Shown here in pieces: positions 19,152 through 29,036 of a stretch of DNA of 64,000 nucleotides; the stretch's first letter is position 1; each line of letters opens with the position of its first letter. The position numbers and the translations under genes are program-made. Under the pieces are notes generated by a model. That model saw only the letters and a program-made list of their open reading frames with translations. It did no database searches and had not been told where the DNA came from. The DNA is from Comamonadaceae bacterium (lineage in GTDB: Bacteria; Pseudomonadota; Gammaproteobacteria; Burkholderiales; Burkholderiaceae_C), in assembly GCA_027488255.1 (NCBI GenBank), contig JAIYBZ010000009.1:1-64000 (forward strand), given 5' to 3'.

Positions 19152-19778
19152 TCAGGCCAACAGATCAAATCCTTGCGCCTCGACGCTCACAAAGGCTTCG
19201 GTGAAGGCCGACAGTCGGGCATAAAAAACCGCTCTTGGGTGGTTCATCAGGGTTTGACAGAGGTTGGGCACCCAGGGCTGGACATGCTGGGTAAAAAAGG
19301 TCTGTTGCCGAGATAAATTCGACACCAACACATCGTCACCCGCAATCAAAAAACGCATGACTTCAAAAATGTAGGCCACATGGTCCTCAGTTTCAGACAT
19401 GTCCTGGCTTCGGGCCAGCCCCAATTCGGCCAAGTCATCGCGCAAGCGCACCAGAGGTTTTTCGTTCAGAAAACCGCTCAAGTAATGCGAGCCAAACAGA
19501 TAAACCTCAGGTTTGCCTACCCCGCCGAAGAGGGTGGTGTATTCGTTTGCAATTTGCGCGGCGCTCATGCTGCGGGCACAGGCCACCAACTCTCGCCAAG
19601 GTTCTTCTAAAAACCCACCCGCGTCTGGCGCCTCGGTCACGGCCACTTGCAACTGAGCCCACAAGGCCTCACTGGGCGCTTGGTAATACAGCTGTGACAG
19701 CAGGCCGTAGAGTTCAGCGCGCGCGGTTTCTTCGTCCAACATGGGGCTGTTGAGGGTCAAGTTTGTTTCTGAGATCAT
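19152..19778 (-). CDS. TorD/DmsD-family chaperone
   Basis: A 208-residue, mostly helical cytoplasmic chaperone of the TorD family, which assists assembly of molybdoenzymes before cofactor insertion or export. Visible signatures are ANEYTTLFGGVGKPEVYLFGSHYLSG and a central EDHVAYIFEVMRFLIAG helix. It is the last gene of the formate dehydrogenase operon, nine bases after the polyferredoxin gene. The 144-base gap to dctP holds an oligo-T tract on the minus strand but no textbook terminator hairpin. Confidence 0.88.
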   Translation of the reverse strand: MISETNLTLNSPMLDEETARAELYGLLSQLYYQAPSEALWAQLQVAVTEAPDAGGFLEEPWRELVACARSMSAAQIANEYTTLFGGVGKPEVYLFGSHYLSGFLNEKPLVRLRDDLAELGLARSQDMSETEDHVAYIFEVMRFLIAGDDVLVSNLSRQQTFFTQHVQPWVPNLCQTLMNHPRAVFYARLSAFTEAFVSVEAQGFDLLA

Positions 19779-19787
19779 GACAACAAC

Positions 19788-21938
19788 TTACTGAGGTTGC
19801 GAGGGTTTCGGTGCCCCCGGCACGCGCACCTGGTTCTCGTCGGTGAACATGTCCACCACGCGGCAATCGCCACACATTTTGAGTCTTTCGAGTGCAGCAC
19901 CTTGAAACATGCTGTGTCCTGCCAAACGGCCCAACATGGCTTCGATGCCCTTGAGTGTGCCAAAGGGTTTGCTGCAGCGGATGCAGGCATAAGGTGGGCT
20001 GCCATGCAAGACCCGGGGCTGCTGCCGCGATGAGAGCAAGGACAAGCGCGGTTTCAAAACGATCGCGTCTTCCGGACAGGTTTTGGCGCACAAGCCGCAC
20101 TGCACACAATTTTTTTCAATCAATCGAATCTCAGGCTGCAACGGGTTGTCTTGCAAGGCCGAGGACGGGCAGGCTCCCACACAACTCATACACAAGGTGC
20201 ACTTGTCGCCATCCACCACGATGGTGCCCCAAGGCGAGCCCGCCACTGGCAAGTCAATCGCCTGAGGTCGGCTGGCTTCGTCTTGCCGCATCACGGGAGA
20301 CTGCGTCATCAAGTGGTCGAGCACCAACTCGAGGTTGCTGCGTTTTTCAGCTTGCACGGCATGGCGTGCGGCTTGTGCCGGCCCTTCAGGCATGAGGGCC
20401 GCCTTCAGGCTGCGGCTGGCCAGGCGTTGCAAATCGGCGTCCAGTGCGGTTGGGTTTTTGGCCTCAATCAACTGGAAATGCACACCGCCATAACCGAGGC
20501 CGTTCAGAAGACTTTGGGCCACCGCCATTTGTTCCATGAGCGCAGCGCGGTACTGCGGCGCTTCTTCATCGGTGAGCAACACCATCACTTGCCGTGCACC
20601 ATAGGCAACAGCAGACAGCCAAAGCTCCAGACCCACGCTGGCGGTGTGCCACAGGGCCATCGGGATCACGCGCGCAGGCACGCCTTGCATCACTTTGAGT
20701 TGTGCCCCTCGCCCCAACTCGTCGATCAGCTTTTGACCTTTCTCTTGGCTGTGCAACAACAAGGCGGCATCACGCCCGCCCGCCGCTTGATAAGCCGTTA
20801 ACAAAGCCCGAATCTTGGCGCCCTGCTCTGCGGGTCGCGGATAGGCATAGGTCAGCGCACCGGTTGGGCAGGCCGTCGTGCATGCGCCGCAGCCCACACA
20901 CAAATGGGGATTCACAACAATTTGTTGGCGACTCTTGTCAGAGCTGATGGCTTCGGCTGAACAAATGTCCACACACGCTTGACAACCCACCTTTTCATTG
21001 CGGCTGTGGGCACAGAGTTTTTGCTTGTAGGCAAAAAAACGGGGTTTTTCAAACTCTCCCACCAACTCCCGCACTTTGAGCAAGGTCTGCAAGTCTTGTC
21101 CGTTCCAACGGAAATAGCCCTGCGGCAAGGCATGCTGCTTAAAAGTGGGCTCAGAGTGGTCGGTGCGCAAGTCCAAGACGACATCAAAGCGATCGCTTTG
21201 CAGGCGGGCTTCGCGGGTGAAATCAATCGCCCCCGCGGCTTCACACACTTTGACGCAATCACGATGCGCGGTACACAGTGAGAGGTCGACTTGGTAATCC
21301 AAGCCAATGGCTTGTTCTGGACAGGCGGCGACGCAGGCGTTGCAGCGGGTGCACAAGTCAAGATCAATCGGGTTGTTCGCTTGCCAAGAAACTTCAAAGG
21401 CGCCCAACCAGCCCTTGAGACTTTGTAGACGACCGGCCACCACGGGGAAACGGCGTTCTTGCAAGCCACCAGAGGTGCCTGCGTTTTCGGCCCAGAGGGT
21501 GATGTGCATGGCATCCGACAAAAAACCGGCGGCGCGCTCTGCGGCGTCTAAGGGCCCCATGATGAGCACACGACCCGTGGTTTTGTAGGTGACCGTGGGC
21601 ACAGGCTCAGGCTCGGGCAAACGTGCAGCGGCCAACAAGGCGGCCATTTTGGGCATGGCGTGTTCGGCTTCTTTGCCCCAGCCACCCGTTTCACGAATGT
21701 TGACAAATCTGAGAGGTGAAACTGCGCCTTCGGTCTGCTCGGCCAGTTCGGTGAACAAGCGTTTTTCTTGGGTGCAGGCCACCACCACGGTGTCGCCTGT
21801 TTTGACCGCTTTTTGAAACTGCACAGCTTCACGGCGGCACAAACTGGTGTGCAGATTTAAATTTTCACCCAGTGCTTGACCCAGAGTCTGGGCGTGCAGG
21901 GGCATGGTTTGGTTGCAATTGCAAATCAGGGTGGTCAT
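19788..21938 (-). CDS. Large 4Fe-4S polyferredoxin of formate dehydrogenase clusters
   Basis: A 716-residue soluble iron-sulfur protein. At least four full ferredoxin cluster motifs can be read: CTRCNACVAACPEQAI, CVGCGACTTACPTGAL, CTLCMSCVGACPSSAL and CVQCGLCAKTCPEDAI, plus partial ones (CQACVDICSAEAI). The N-terminus (TLICNCNQTMPL) fits the group found beside DUF3305/DUF3306 genes in respiratory formate dehydrogenase loci. Its role is probably electron transfer or enzyme maturation. The ATG at 21938 overlaps the DUF3306 gene by 74 bases. Confidence 0.88.
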   Translation of the reverse strand: MTTLICNCNQTMPLHAQTLGQALGENLNLHTSLCRREAVQFQKAVKTGDTVVVACTQEKRLFTELAEQTEGAVSPLRFVNIRETGGWGKEAEHAMPKMAALLAAARLPEPEPVPTVTYKTTGRVLIMGPLDAAERAAGFLSDAMHITLWAENAGTSGGLQERRFPVVAGRLQSLKGWLGAFEVSWQANNPIDLDLCTRCNACVAACPEQAIGLDYQVDLSLCTAHRDCVKVCEAAGAIDFTREARLQSDRFDVVLDLRTDHSEPTFKQHALPQGYFRWNGQDLQTLLKVRELVGEFEKPRFFAYKQKLCAHSRNEKVGCQACVDICSAEAISSDKSRQQIVVNPHLCVGCGACTTACPTGALTYAYPRPAEQGAKIRALLTAYQAAGGRDAALLLHSQEKGQKLIDELGRGAQLKVMQGVPARVIPMALWHTASVGLELWLSAVAYGARQVMVLLTDEEAPQYRAALMEQMAVAQSLLNGLGYGGVHFQLIEAKNPTALDADLQRLASRSLKAALMPEGPAQAARHAVQAEKRSNLELVLDHLMTQSPVMRQDEASRPQAIDLPVAGSPWGTIVVDGDKCTLCMSCVGACPSSALQDNPLQPEIRLIEKNCVQCGLCAKTCPEDAIVLKPRLSLLSSRQQPRVLHGSPPYACIRCSKPFGTLKGIEAMLGRLAGHSMFQGAALERLKMCGDCRVVDMFTDENQVRVPGAPKPSQPQ

Positions 21939-22482
21939 GTGGGGCTGTGGTGTCCGCCTGCAATGCCGAAGCGGCTTGCGGGTCTGGGGACTTTGCCACA
22001 AATGCCGCCGAATCAGAGGCAGGTGCGCTGTGATCAGGGTTTTCCTGAGTCTTTGGGAAAAGATTCAACAACTCGGCACCCACCATTTTTTGCAGCATAC
22101 CGGCGGGCATGGGGTCGGGGGTGTTGTAGTCCCCAATGTAAATGTCCAAGCCATCCATGACATTGAAATGCGGGTCCGTGAAAAGCTTCTTCATCGCGGC
22201 GTTGCGCACTTCGCCCGGCACGCCTTGCCGCATGTAGGTCTGAAAATCAGACGACGGAGTCAGACGCTCGACATCTTCCAAGGTTGGTGTGGGTTCTGCA
22301 GGCCCCTCTGGCGGGTTAGGGGGCGTGTGCGAGGCCGCTGATTGGGGCGCAGCAAGCCCCTGATGGGCCTGCGGCAACTGGCGCGCATCGGCTTGCGTTG
22401 CAACAGGCTGAATGGCCTCTGGCTCCTGACGGTCAAGGCCTTGCTTGCGGCGTGACCAACGGCTGAAAAAGGGCTCACTCAT
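21865..22482 (-). CDS. DUF3306 protein
   Basis: A 205-residue protein starting MSEPFFSRWSRRKQ, the diagnostic N-terminus of DUF3306. A Pro/Gln-rich linker leads to the conserved core LTPSSDFQTYMRQGV and ALKKLF-like block (AAMKKLFTDPHFNVMDGLD). The C-terminal 60 residues are low complexity. DUF3306 genes occur in formate dehydrogenase clusters, with unknown function. The start overlaps the DUF3305 stop (ATGA). I rejected a longer frame starting at 22629 because it runs inside DUF3305. Confidence 0.88.
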   Translation of the reverse strand: MSEPFFSRWSRRKQGLDRQEPEAIQPVATQADARQLPQAHQGLAAPQSAASHTPPNPPEGPAEPTPTLEDVERLTPSSDFQTYMRQGVPGEVRNAAMKKLFTDPHFNVMDGLDIYIGDYNTPDPMPAGMLQKMVGAELLNLFPKTQENPDHSAPASDSAAFVAKSPDPQAASALQADTTAPHDHPDLQLQPNHAPARPDSGSSTG

Positions 22483-23036
22483 GCGGCCGGTCCTCCGCCT
22501 TTGCGTTTGCTGTCGGTGCTGATCGAAACCGGTTGTCCGAAACGGTCTGTCAGGCGTTGAAAACTTTGGGGCCGCTGGCGTTTTTTTTCTTCCGGCACGT
22601 AATGTTGCGCCGCAAAGGCCAGCATCCACTCCACCACGTCGGCAGGGGCGGCCACGGTTTCAACCGTTTCTTGTGCGTCCATCCAACGGCCCGCATCGTG
22701 GTAACTCAAGCTCACTGCTTGAGGCACTGCCGTTGGCTCACTGCCATCGTCTTGGTCAATGAGTCGCCACATCACAAAATAGCAAGGTGTGGTGGAAGTG
22801 CCATTGAGCCAATAGCCTTCTGCATCGTCCGCATACAGCGTGACTGCCCCATTGGGATACATCCACAAACACTCGTTCTCTGACTGGCGCAGACAACGCG
22901 GCTCTAGCCCAAAACCCGATTCATGCGGCACCACATCGGCCAACACCCAGCGCCAGGGTTGCCACCGGGCCATCGGGCCTTGCACCGGCTCTCGGCGCAT
23001 CAGCACAGCCACATCAATTTGAGGGCGTGTCGTCAT
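22479..23036 (-). CDS. DUF3305 protein
   Basis: A 185-residue protein with the DUF3305 pattern: VLMRREPVQGPMARWQPWRW near the start, an aromatic core (YPNGAVTLYADDAEGYWLNGTS), and a C-terminal RPQSFQRLTDRFGQPV segment. Such proteins accompany formate dehydrogenases and are presumed maturation or regulatory factors. It begins two bases after the fdsA stop and overlaps DUF3306 by four bases. Confidence 0.88.
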   Translation of the reverse strand: MTTRPQIDVAVLMRREPVQGPMARWQPWRWVLADVVPHESGFGLEPRCLRQSENECLWMYPNGAVTLYADDAEGYWLNGTSTTPCYFVMWRLIDQDDGSEPTAVPQAVSLSYHDAGRWMDAQETVETVAAPADVVEWMLAFAAQHYVPEEKKRQRPQSFQRLTDRFGQPVSISTDSKRKGGGPAA

Positions 23037-23038
23037 GT

Positions 23039-25858
23039 TCAGGAAACCCTTTGAGAAAAAGAGAGGGTCTCCGAAGGGATGCCCACGGGCTCAATTCTGA
23101 CCGCGCAATACTTGAACTCTGGAATCTTGCCAAAAGGATCCAGCGCCGAGTGGGTCAACTCGTTGGCCGCCGCCTCGACAAAGGCAAACGGAATAAACAC
23201 GGCACCGGGCGGCGTGCCATCGTCTTGGCGCAGCATCAGCTGCACCGCACCGCGGCGAGAAATCACGCTGATTTTCTGACCCGGTTGCAACTTCAGTCGC
23301 GCCAAGTCGGCGGCACACATCGAGGCCGTCGCTGCGGGCTCCAAGGCATGCAAAACCGTGGCACGGCGTGTCATGCTGCCGGTGTGCCAGTGCTCGAGCT
23401 GGCGTCCCGTGATGAGCACCATCGGGTAGTCGGCATCGGGTTGCTCATGGGCCGGAATCAGATTCACCGGCACCAACTGGACTCGGCCATCCCGCGTCGG
23501 GAATTGGTCATGGAAGACGATGGGTTGCCCCGGGTCTTCGGCACTCACACACGGATAGGTCACCGAGCCTGCATTCAGGCGCGCCCAGTCGATGCCACCA
23601 ATGGAGGGGGCCATGGCTTGGCGCATTTCTTCGTACACCGCCGCCACGCCCTCGTGTTCGCCGGGGTAGTGCCATCTCAAGCCCATGCGTTGGGCCAATT
23701 GCTGAATGATCCACAAGTCAGGCCGGGCATCTCCGGGCGCGGACACCGCTTGTCGACCCATTTGCACGGTGCGATCGGTGTTGCTCACCGTGCCGGTTTT
23801 TTCGGGCCAGGCCGTGGCAGGCAACACCACATCGGCCAACCAAGCGGTTTCGGTCAAGAAAATGTCTTGCACCACCAAGTGCTCCAGGCTGGCCAAGGCG
23901 TGGCGTGCGTGGTGCAGATCGGGGTCGCTCATGGCCGGGTTTTCGCCCATGATGTACATGCCGCGCACCTTGTGCGGATCGGTCTCGGGGGCCAAGGCCT
24001 TGAGCATGATTTCCACCACGGTGTAGCCCGGCTGGTCATCCAATGTCGTGCCCCAAAACTGCTCAAACCAAGCATGTGCCCCAGGGTCACTGACGCGCTG
24101 GTAGTTGGGGAACATCATGGGAATCAGCCCCACATCGCTCGCGCCCTGCACGTTGTTTTGTCCGCGCAAAGGATGCAAGCCGGTTCCCGGGCGGCCAATT
24201 TGGCCGGTGATGCTGGCCAAGGCAATCAAGCAACGCACGTTGTCGGTGCCGTGCACATGCTGGCTCACGCCCATGCCCCACAAAATCATGGCGGCTTTGG
24301 CCGTGGCATAGGCCCGAGCCACTTCGCGGATGGTTTGCGCCGGTATGCCACAGACCTCGCTCATTTTTTCGGGCGAAAAGTCGTGCACATGCCGTTTGAG
24401 CGCGGCCACATTCTCGGCACGCGAGGCCAAAAACGCTTCGTTGCACAAACCCTCTGTCACGATGACGTGCAGCATGGCGTTGAGCAAGGCCACATCGGTA
24501 TCGGCTTTGAACTGAAGCGTGCGCCAAGCGTGCCGCCCGATGTCGGTGATGCGGGGGTCGGCCAACACGATGCGCGTGCCCCGTTGGGCGGCGTTTTTCA
24601 TCCAGCTGGCCGCCACGGGGTGGTTGGCGGTGGGGTTGGAGCCAATCACCAGTATCAAGTCGGCGTGTTCCACATCGCGCACCGGGTTGCTCACCGCCCC
24701 GGAGCCCACACCTTCCAGCAAGGCCGCCACACTGGAGGCGTGACACAGCCGGGTGCAGTGGTCGACGTTGTTGCTGCCAAAACCGGTGCGCACCAGTTTT
24801 TGGAACAAATAGGCTTCTTCGTTGCTGCCCTTGGCCGAACCAAAACCGGCCAAAGACTTCGCTCCATATTGCGTACGCAAGGCGTTCAGCGGTTGCGCCG
24901 CCAGGTCTAAGGCTTCTTCCCAAGTGGCTTCACGAAACACCTCGCGCCAATCGGTCTGCCCGTCCAACAGCGACACCTCTTTGGCCACGCCCGGCTTGCG
25001 AATCAGCGGCCGGGTGATGCGGTCGGGGCTGTGGATGTAGTCCATGCCAAAGCGGCCCTTGACGCACAAGCGCCCTTCGTTGGCAGGCCCCTCGCGGCCT
25101 TGCACGCTGATGATTTTTTCATCGCGCACTTGGTAAGTGACCAAGCACCCCACACCACAAAACGGACACACCGAGTCCACTTGGCGGTCCACCTTTTGCG
25201 GCCCCATGTGGCTCTTGGGCATGAGCGCGCCGGTAGGACACGCTTGCACACACTCGCCGCAACCCACACAGCTGCTGGCTCCCATAGGGTCGGCCAGGTC
25301 AAACACCACTTGGGTGTGCGCCCCGCGGAACGCCATGCCGATCACATCGTTGACTTGCAGGTCGCGGCAAGCCCGCTCGCAGCGGTTGCACTGAATGCAG
25401 GCATCCAAATTCACGGCCATGGCCGGGTGCGTCAGGTCTGCGGGCACAGGCTCGCGGCGCAACTCGGCCAAGGCGGGTCGCACCGCCACACCATGGTGCT
25501 CGGCCCATTGGCTCAACTCGCCGTGTGGCGCTTCTGGTCGATCGTCCAACCACTTGTGCCCTTGCTCGGGCAAGTCGGCCAACAACATCTCGAGCACCAT
25601 TTTTTGGCTTTTAACGGCTCGCGCGCTGTCGGTGCGCACCTGCATGCCGGGGGTGGCACTGCGGCAGCAGCTCGGGGCCAAGGTGCGCTCTCCCTCGATT
25701 TCGACCACACAAGCGCGGCAGTTGCCGTCGGTGGGCAAGCCTTCTTTGTGGCACAAATGGGGAATGGCGATGCCCAAGTCTTTGGCAATGTTGAAAATAC
25801 TGCGCCCCGGCGCGGCCTTCACGCTTTGCCCATTCAGGGTGAATTCAATGGCGCTCAT
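23039..25858 (-). CDS. fdsA: NAD-dependent formate dehydrogenase, catalytic alpha subunit
   Basis: A 939-residue Mo/W-bis-MGD enzyme oxidising formate to CO2. From the N-terminus: a [2Fe-2S] NuoG-like domain (CHKEGLPTDGNCRAC), a ferredoxin domain (CIQCNRCERAC, CVGCGECVQACPTGAL), the MopB [4Fe-4S] motif CPFCGVGC, and the active-site segment TRLCHASSVAAL, whose Cys (about residue 372) replaces selenocysteine as the metal ligand next to the catalytic His. The C-terminus has the molydopterin dinucleotide-binding fold (ITGRQLEHWHTGSMTRR). The ATG at 25858 overlaps the stop of the fused beta/gamma gene (ATGA). Confidence 0.95.
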   Translation of the reverse strand: MSAIEFTLNGQSVKAAPGRSIFNIAKDLGIAIPHLCHKEGLPTDGNCRACVVEIEGERTLAPSCCRSATPGMQVRTDSARAVKSQKMVLEMLLADLPEQGHKWLDDRPEAPHGELSQWAEHHGVAVRPALAELRREPVPADLTHPAMAVNLDACIQCNRCERACRDLQVNDVIGMAFRGAHTQVVFDLADPMGASSCVGCGECVQACPTGALMPKSHMGPQKVDRQVDSVCPFCGVGCLVTYQVRDEKIISVQGREGPANEGRLCVKGRFGMDYIHSPDRITRPLIRKPGVAKEVSLLDGQTDWREVFREATWEEALDLAAQPLNALRTQYGAKSLAGFGSAKGSNEEAYLFQKLVRTGFGSNNVDHCTRLCHASSVAALLEGVGSGAVSNPVRDVEHADLILVIGSNPTANHPVAASWMKNAAQRGTRIVLADPRITDIGRHAWRTLQFKADTDVALLNAMLHVIVTEGLCNEAFLASRAENVAALKRHVHDFSPEKMSEVCGIPAQTIREVARAYATAKAAMILWGMGVSQHVHGTDNVRCLIALASITGQIGRPGTGLHPLRGQNNVQGASDVGLIPMMFPNYQRVSDPGAHAWFEQFWGTTLDDQPGYTVVEIMLKALAPETDPHKVRGMYIMGENPAMSDPDLHHARHALASLEHLVVQDIFLTETAWLADVVLPATAWPEKTGTVSNTDRTVQMGRQAVSAPGDARPDLWIIQQLAQRMGLRWHYPGEHEGVAAVYEEMRQAMAPSIGGIDWARLNAGSVTYPCVSAEDPGQPIVFHDQFPTRDGRVQLVPVNLIPAHEQPDADYPMVLITGRQLEHWHTGSMTRRATVLHALEPAATASMCAADLARLKLQPGQKISVISRRGAVQLMLRQDDGTPPGAVFIPFAFVEAAANELTHSALDPFGKIPEFKYCAVRIEPVGIPSETLSFSQRVS

Positions 25859-27579
25859 ACCGCGGCCCCGACTTCGTGGGGGAAGTAGTTCAAGACGCAC
25901 CGAATCGGGTTGGGCGCAGCTTGGCCCAGACCACAAATCGACGCATCGCCCATCACCTGGGCCAAGTCTTGCAAGGTGTCGGTGTCCCACACCTTGTTCA
26001 CCATCAGTTGCGCGGCTTTCTCGGTGCCCACACGGCAAGGGGTGCATTGCCCACAACTTTCGTGCGCAAAGAAACGCATCACATTCAAGGCGGCATCGCG
26101 CGCGCTGTCGTGCTGACTCAAGACCATCACCGCGGCCGAACCGATGAAACAGCCATAAGGTTGCAAGGTGTCAAAGTCGAGCGGGACATCCGCCAAATGC
26201 GCCGGCAAAATGCCGCCGCTCGCGCCGCCAGGCAAGTAGGCGTACAGCGTGTGGCCCTCGGCCATGCCGCCGCAGTAATCGTCCACCAGTTCGCGCAAAG
26301 TGATGCCTGCGGGGGCCAGCTTGACCCCCGGGTTTTGCACGCGACCACTGACACTGAAACGGCGCAAGCCCTGCCGGCCATGACGACCTTGTGCAGAAAA
26401 ATGCTCTGGGCCGTTGTCCAGCAACTCCCGAATCCAAAACAGGGTTTCAAAGTTGTGCTCGAGCGTGGGCCGGCCCCACAAACCCACCTCGGCAATGTAG
26501 GGGGGACGCAGGCGCGGCTCGCCACGTTTGCCTTCGATGCTCTCAATCATGGCGGACTCTTCGCCGCAAATATAGGCGCCAGCACCACGGCGCAACTCGA
26601 TCAGTGGCAAGCGGCAAGGCGGATTGGCGCGCAATTCGGCCAGCGCTTGTGTGAGCAGCAAGCGGGCCTCGTGGTACTCGTCGCGCAAGTAAATATAGAC
26701 AGCATCTATGCCCACCACTTGGGCTGCGATCAGCAGGCCTTCCAAGAAACGGTGGGGGTCGGCCTCAAGACAGGTGCGGTCTTTGAAAGTGCCAGGCTCG
26801 CCTTCGTCGATGTTCACCGCCATCAGGCGGGGCGCCGCTTGGCTGCGCACAATACGCCACTTTCTGCCGGCCGGGAAACCTGCGCCTCCCAAGCCCCGCA
26901 GGCCTGAAGACTCGAGTTGCTGTATCACCGATTCGGCTTCGCATACACCTGTGGCCAATTGCTGCGCCCAGCGGTAGCCGCCGCTTTGCATATAGTCTTT
27001 CAGCTGCACCGCATGCGGCAGGGCGTTGGGTTGGGTTTGGTTTTGCGACACGCGTTGGCTGACCTCGGCCACGGTGGCGTGCGCCACAGCTTGCTGACCC
27101 ACTTGGGCCGCGGGGGCTTGCTCACATCGCCCCAAACACGGCACGGGCACCACTTTCACATCCAGCAATTGGGCCTGCAACTGGCGCAACAAAGTGTCAC
27201 TGCCCGCCAGACTGCAACTCAAGCTGTCGCACACCCGCACTGTGAGGCGCGGCGCAGATTGATCGTCTTTCAAGATGTCGAAGTGGTGGTAGAAAGAGGC
27301 CACCTCAAAGACTTCCACCACGGACAAACGCATCTCGGCGGCCAGCGCGACCAAGTGCCTTTCAAACAGACCGCGGTAATGGTCGTTCAGCACATGCAAG
27401 TGTTCGATCAACAAATCCCTGCGGTGCCCTTCAGCAGGAGCCAACCCGATGAGCGCTTGCACATCGGCGCGCGCTTCAGGCAAGACCTGACGGCCTTTGA
27501 GCTGCGCACGGGGCTTGCCCAGCGTTTGCCGCAGTTGACTCACATCAATGCGGGTTTCAGATGGGATGGGGGCCTGCAT
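25855..27579 (-). CDS. Fused formate dehydrogenase gamma-beta (FdsG-FdsB) subunit
   Basis: A 574-residue fusion. Residues about 1-190 match the NuoE/FdsG thioredoxin-like [2Fe-2S] subunit, with Cys in CDSLSCSLAG and CLGRCEQAP. Residues about 200-574 match NuoF/FdsB: FMN loop GLRGLGGAGFPAGRKW, NAD site DEGEPGTFKDR, and the [4Fe-4S] motif CGQCTPCRVGTEK with a later Cys in CGLGQ. It passes electrons from FdsA to NAD+. In most fds operons these are two genes. It lies 79 bases after boxA, with no clear terminator between them. Confidence 0.93.
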   Translation of the reverse strand: MQAPIPSETRIDVSQLRQTLGKPRAQLKGRQVLPEARADVQALIGLAPAEGHRRDLLIEHLHVLNDHYRGLFERHLVALAAEMRLSVVEVFEVASFYHHFDILKDDQSAPRLTVRVCDSLSCSLAGSDTLLRQLQAQLLDVKVVPVPCLGRCEQAPAAQVGQQAVAHATVAEVSQRVSQNQTQPNALPHAVQLKDYMQSGGYRWAQQLATGVCEAESVIQQLESSGLRGLGGAGFPAGRKWRIVRSQAAPRLMAVNIDEGEPGTFKDRTCLEADPHRFLEGLLIAAQVVGIDAVYIYLRDEYHEARLLLTQALAELRANPPCRLPLIELRRGAGAYICGEESAMIESIEGKRGEPRLRPPYIAEVGLWGRPTLEHNFETLFWIRELLDNGPEHFSAQGRHGRQGLRRFSVSGRVQNPGVKLAPAGITLRELVDDYCGGMAEGHTLYAYLPGGASGGILPAHLADVPLDFDTLQPYGCFIGSAAVMVLSQHDSARDAALNVMRFFAHESCGQCTPCRVGTEKAAQLMVNKVWDTDTLQDLAQVMGDASICGLGQAAPNPIRCVLNYFPHEVGAAV

Positions 27580-27658
27580 GGGATGAAGGTGACTCTAGGT
27601 GGCGGACGCAGGCGGGTGGAAAGCCGATTGAAATGCGTGGCTAGACATGGCCAGTTGC

Positions 27659-28990
27659 TCAATAGGTTTCCAAATGCAGGCGGCCTTCTTTTTTGAGCGA
27701 AGCCCCCACGCTGTCCCAATCGAGTCCGGCGTTTTGCGCAATGTCGCGCAAGGCCAAGACCACGCCCTCTTCCATGCTTTTCAGACCACACACATAAAAG
27801 AAGGTGTTGCTGTCTTTCAGCAAGGCGGCGACATCGGCGGCGCGGTCGCGCAAGGCGTCTTGCACATAACGCTTGGTTTTGCCGGCTTCACGCGAGAACG
27901 CAAACTCGATGTCGATGAAGTCTTTTGGCAAGTTGTTCAGTGGGCCAAAGTAAGGCAACTCAGCCGGGGTACGCGCGCCAAAGAACAGCATCAGCTTGCC
28001 GCCCTCAAATTTGCCGCTGGCCCGCAGGCGGCGCCGCCACTCGGTCATGGCGCGCATGGGCGCAGAACCAGTGCCGGTGCAAATCATGACGATGTTGCTC
28101 TTGGGGTGGTTGGGCATCAAGAAACTGGCACCAAAGGGGCCAATCACTTGTACTTTGTCGCCCACCTTCAGGTCGCACATGTAATTAGAGCCCACGCCGC
28201 GCACAGGCTTGCCGTCGTGGTCTTCGAGCACCCGCTTGATGGTCAGCGACAGGTTGTTGTGGCCGGGGCGTTCGCCATTGCGCGGGCTGGCAATCGAGTA
28301 CTGGCGCGCATGGTGCGGCTTGCCCTTGGCATCTTCACCGGGCGGCAATATGCCAATCGATTGGCCTTCCAAAACGGGAAACGGCAAAGAGCCAAAGTCG
28401 AGCACGATGTGGTGGGTGTCATAGTCGTGCTGGCCCGCTTGTTTGCCCACTTCGGTCACACGCAAATTGCCGGTGACGGTGGCGGTGATGGTTTTTTCGG
28501 CCGCCTTGGGGCCATACAAGTTGGTGTAGGCATGGGCCGCTGACCATGGGGGAACGGTGGCACCGAACTGGGTCGAGTTAAAGCCCGAAGCGGCCGGGGC
28601 GCTGCCCGCCGAAGAGGTGGAGGCCGCCGCTTGCACCGCGGCTTGCGCCTGTTGTTGAGCCAGCGCATCCGCTGCACCCGCCGTGACCGACTCGCCTGCC
28701 GCTTCAACCAGTTCTTCTGAGCTGAGCTCGGTGGGCAAGACATCCCATTTGAGTTGTTCTTCGATGCTGTAAGCCTTGGCTTTGGGCATCATGCGCCAGT
28801 TGTCAATTGAGCCGGTCGGGCATGGCGAAATGCAGTCCATACAGCCATTGCACACATCGGCCTTGACCACGTAGTTGAGCGAGTCGTGCGTGATCGCGCC
28901 CACTGGGCAGATCGCTTCACAGGTGTTGCAACGGATGCAGATCTCGGGGTCGATCAGGTGTTGTTTGATCAGCGTCGCTTCGGTGCTCAT
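27659..28990 (-). CDS. boxA: Benzoyl-CoA 2,3-epoxidase reductase subunit BoxA
   Basis: A 443-residue reductase that feeds NADPH electrons to BoxB. The N-terminus has two [4Fe-4S] motifs, [16 protein letters not shown] and [16 protein letters not shown]. An Ala/Gln-rich linker (about residues 95-145) leads to a ferredoxin-NADP reductase domain with [14 protein letters not shown] (FAD), [10 protein letters not shown] (NADP) and a C-terminal [12 protein letters not shown] block. This ferredoxin-plus-FNR architecture is diagnostic of BoxA. It follows boxB after an unusually long, repeat-bearing gap. Confidence 0.96.
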   Translation of the reverse strand: MSTEATLIKQHLIDPEICIRCNTCEAICPVGAITHDSLNYVVKADVCNGCMDCISPCPTGSIDNWRMMPKAKAYSIEEQLKWDVLPTELSSEELVEAAGESVTAGAADALAQQQAQAAVQAAASTSSAGSAPAASGFNSTQFGATVPPWSAAHAYTNLYGPKAAEKTITATVTGNLRVTEVGKQAGQHDYDTHHIVLDFGSLPFPVLEGQSIGILPPGEDAKGKPHHARQYSIASPRNGERPGHNNLSLTIKRVLEDHDGKPVRGVGSNYMCDLKVGDKVQVIGPFGASFLMPNHPKSNIVMICTGTGSAPMRAMTEWRRRLRASGKFEGGKLMLFFGARTPAELPYFGPLNNLPKDFIDIEFAFSREAGKTKRYVQDALRDRAADVAALLKDSNTFFYVCGLKSMEEGVVLALRDIAQNAGLDWDSVGASLKKEGRLHLETY

Positions 28991-29036
28991 GTCTTGGCTT
29001 TCGGGTGTTTTGTCTCTTTAGTCTGCTTGAAACGCA

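Noticed and set aside
23027-24910. A 627-residue open frame on the + strand opposite fdsA
   Set aside because: It is antisense to a clear fdsA gene, is rich in His, Gly and Arg as expected for the reverse of GC-rich coding DNA, and has no family features.
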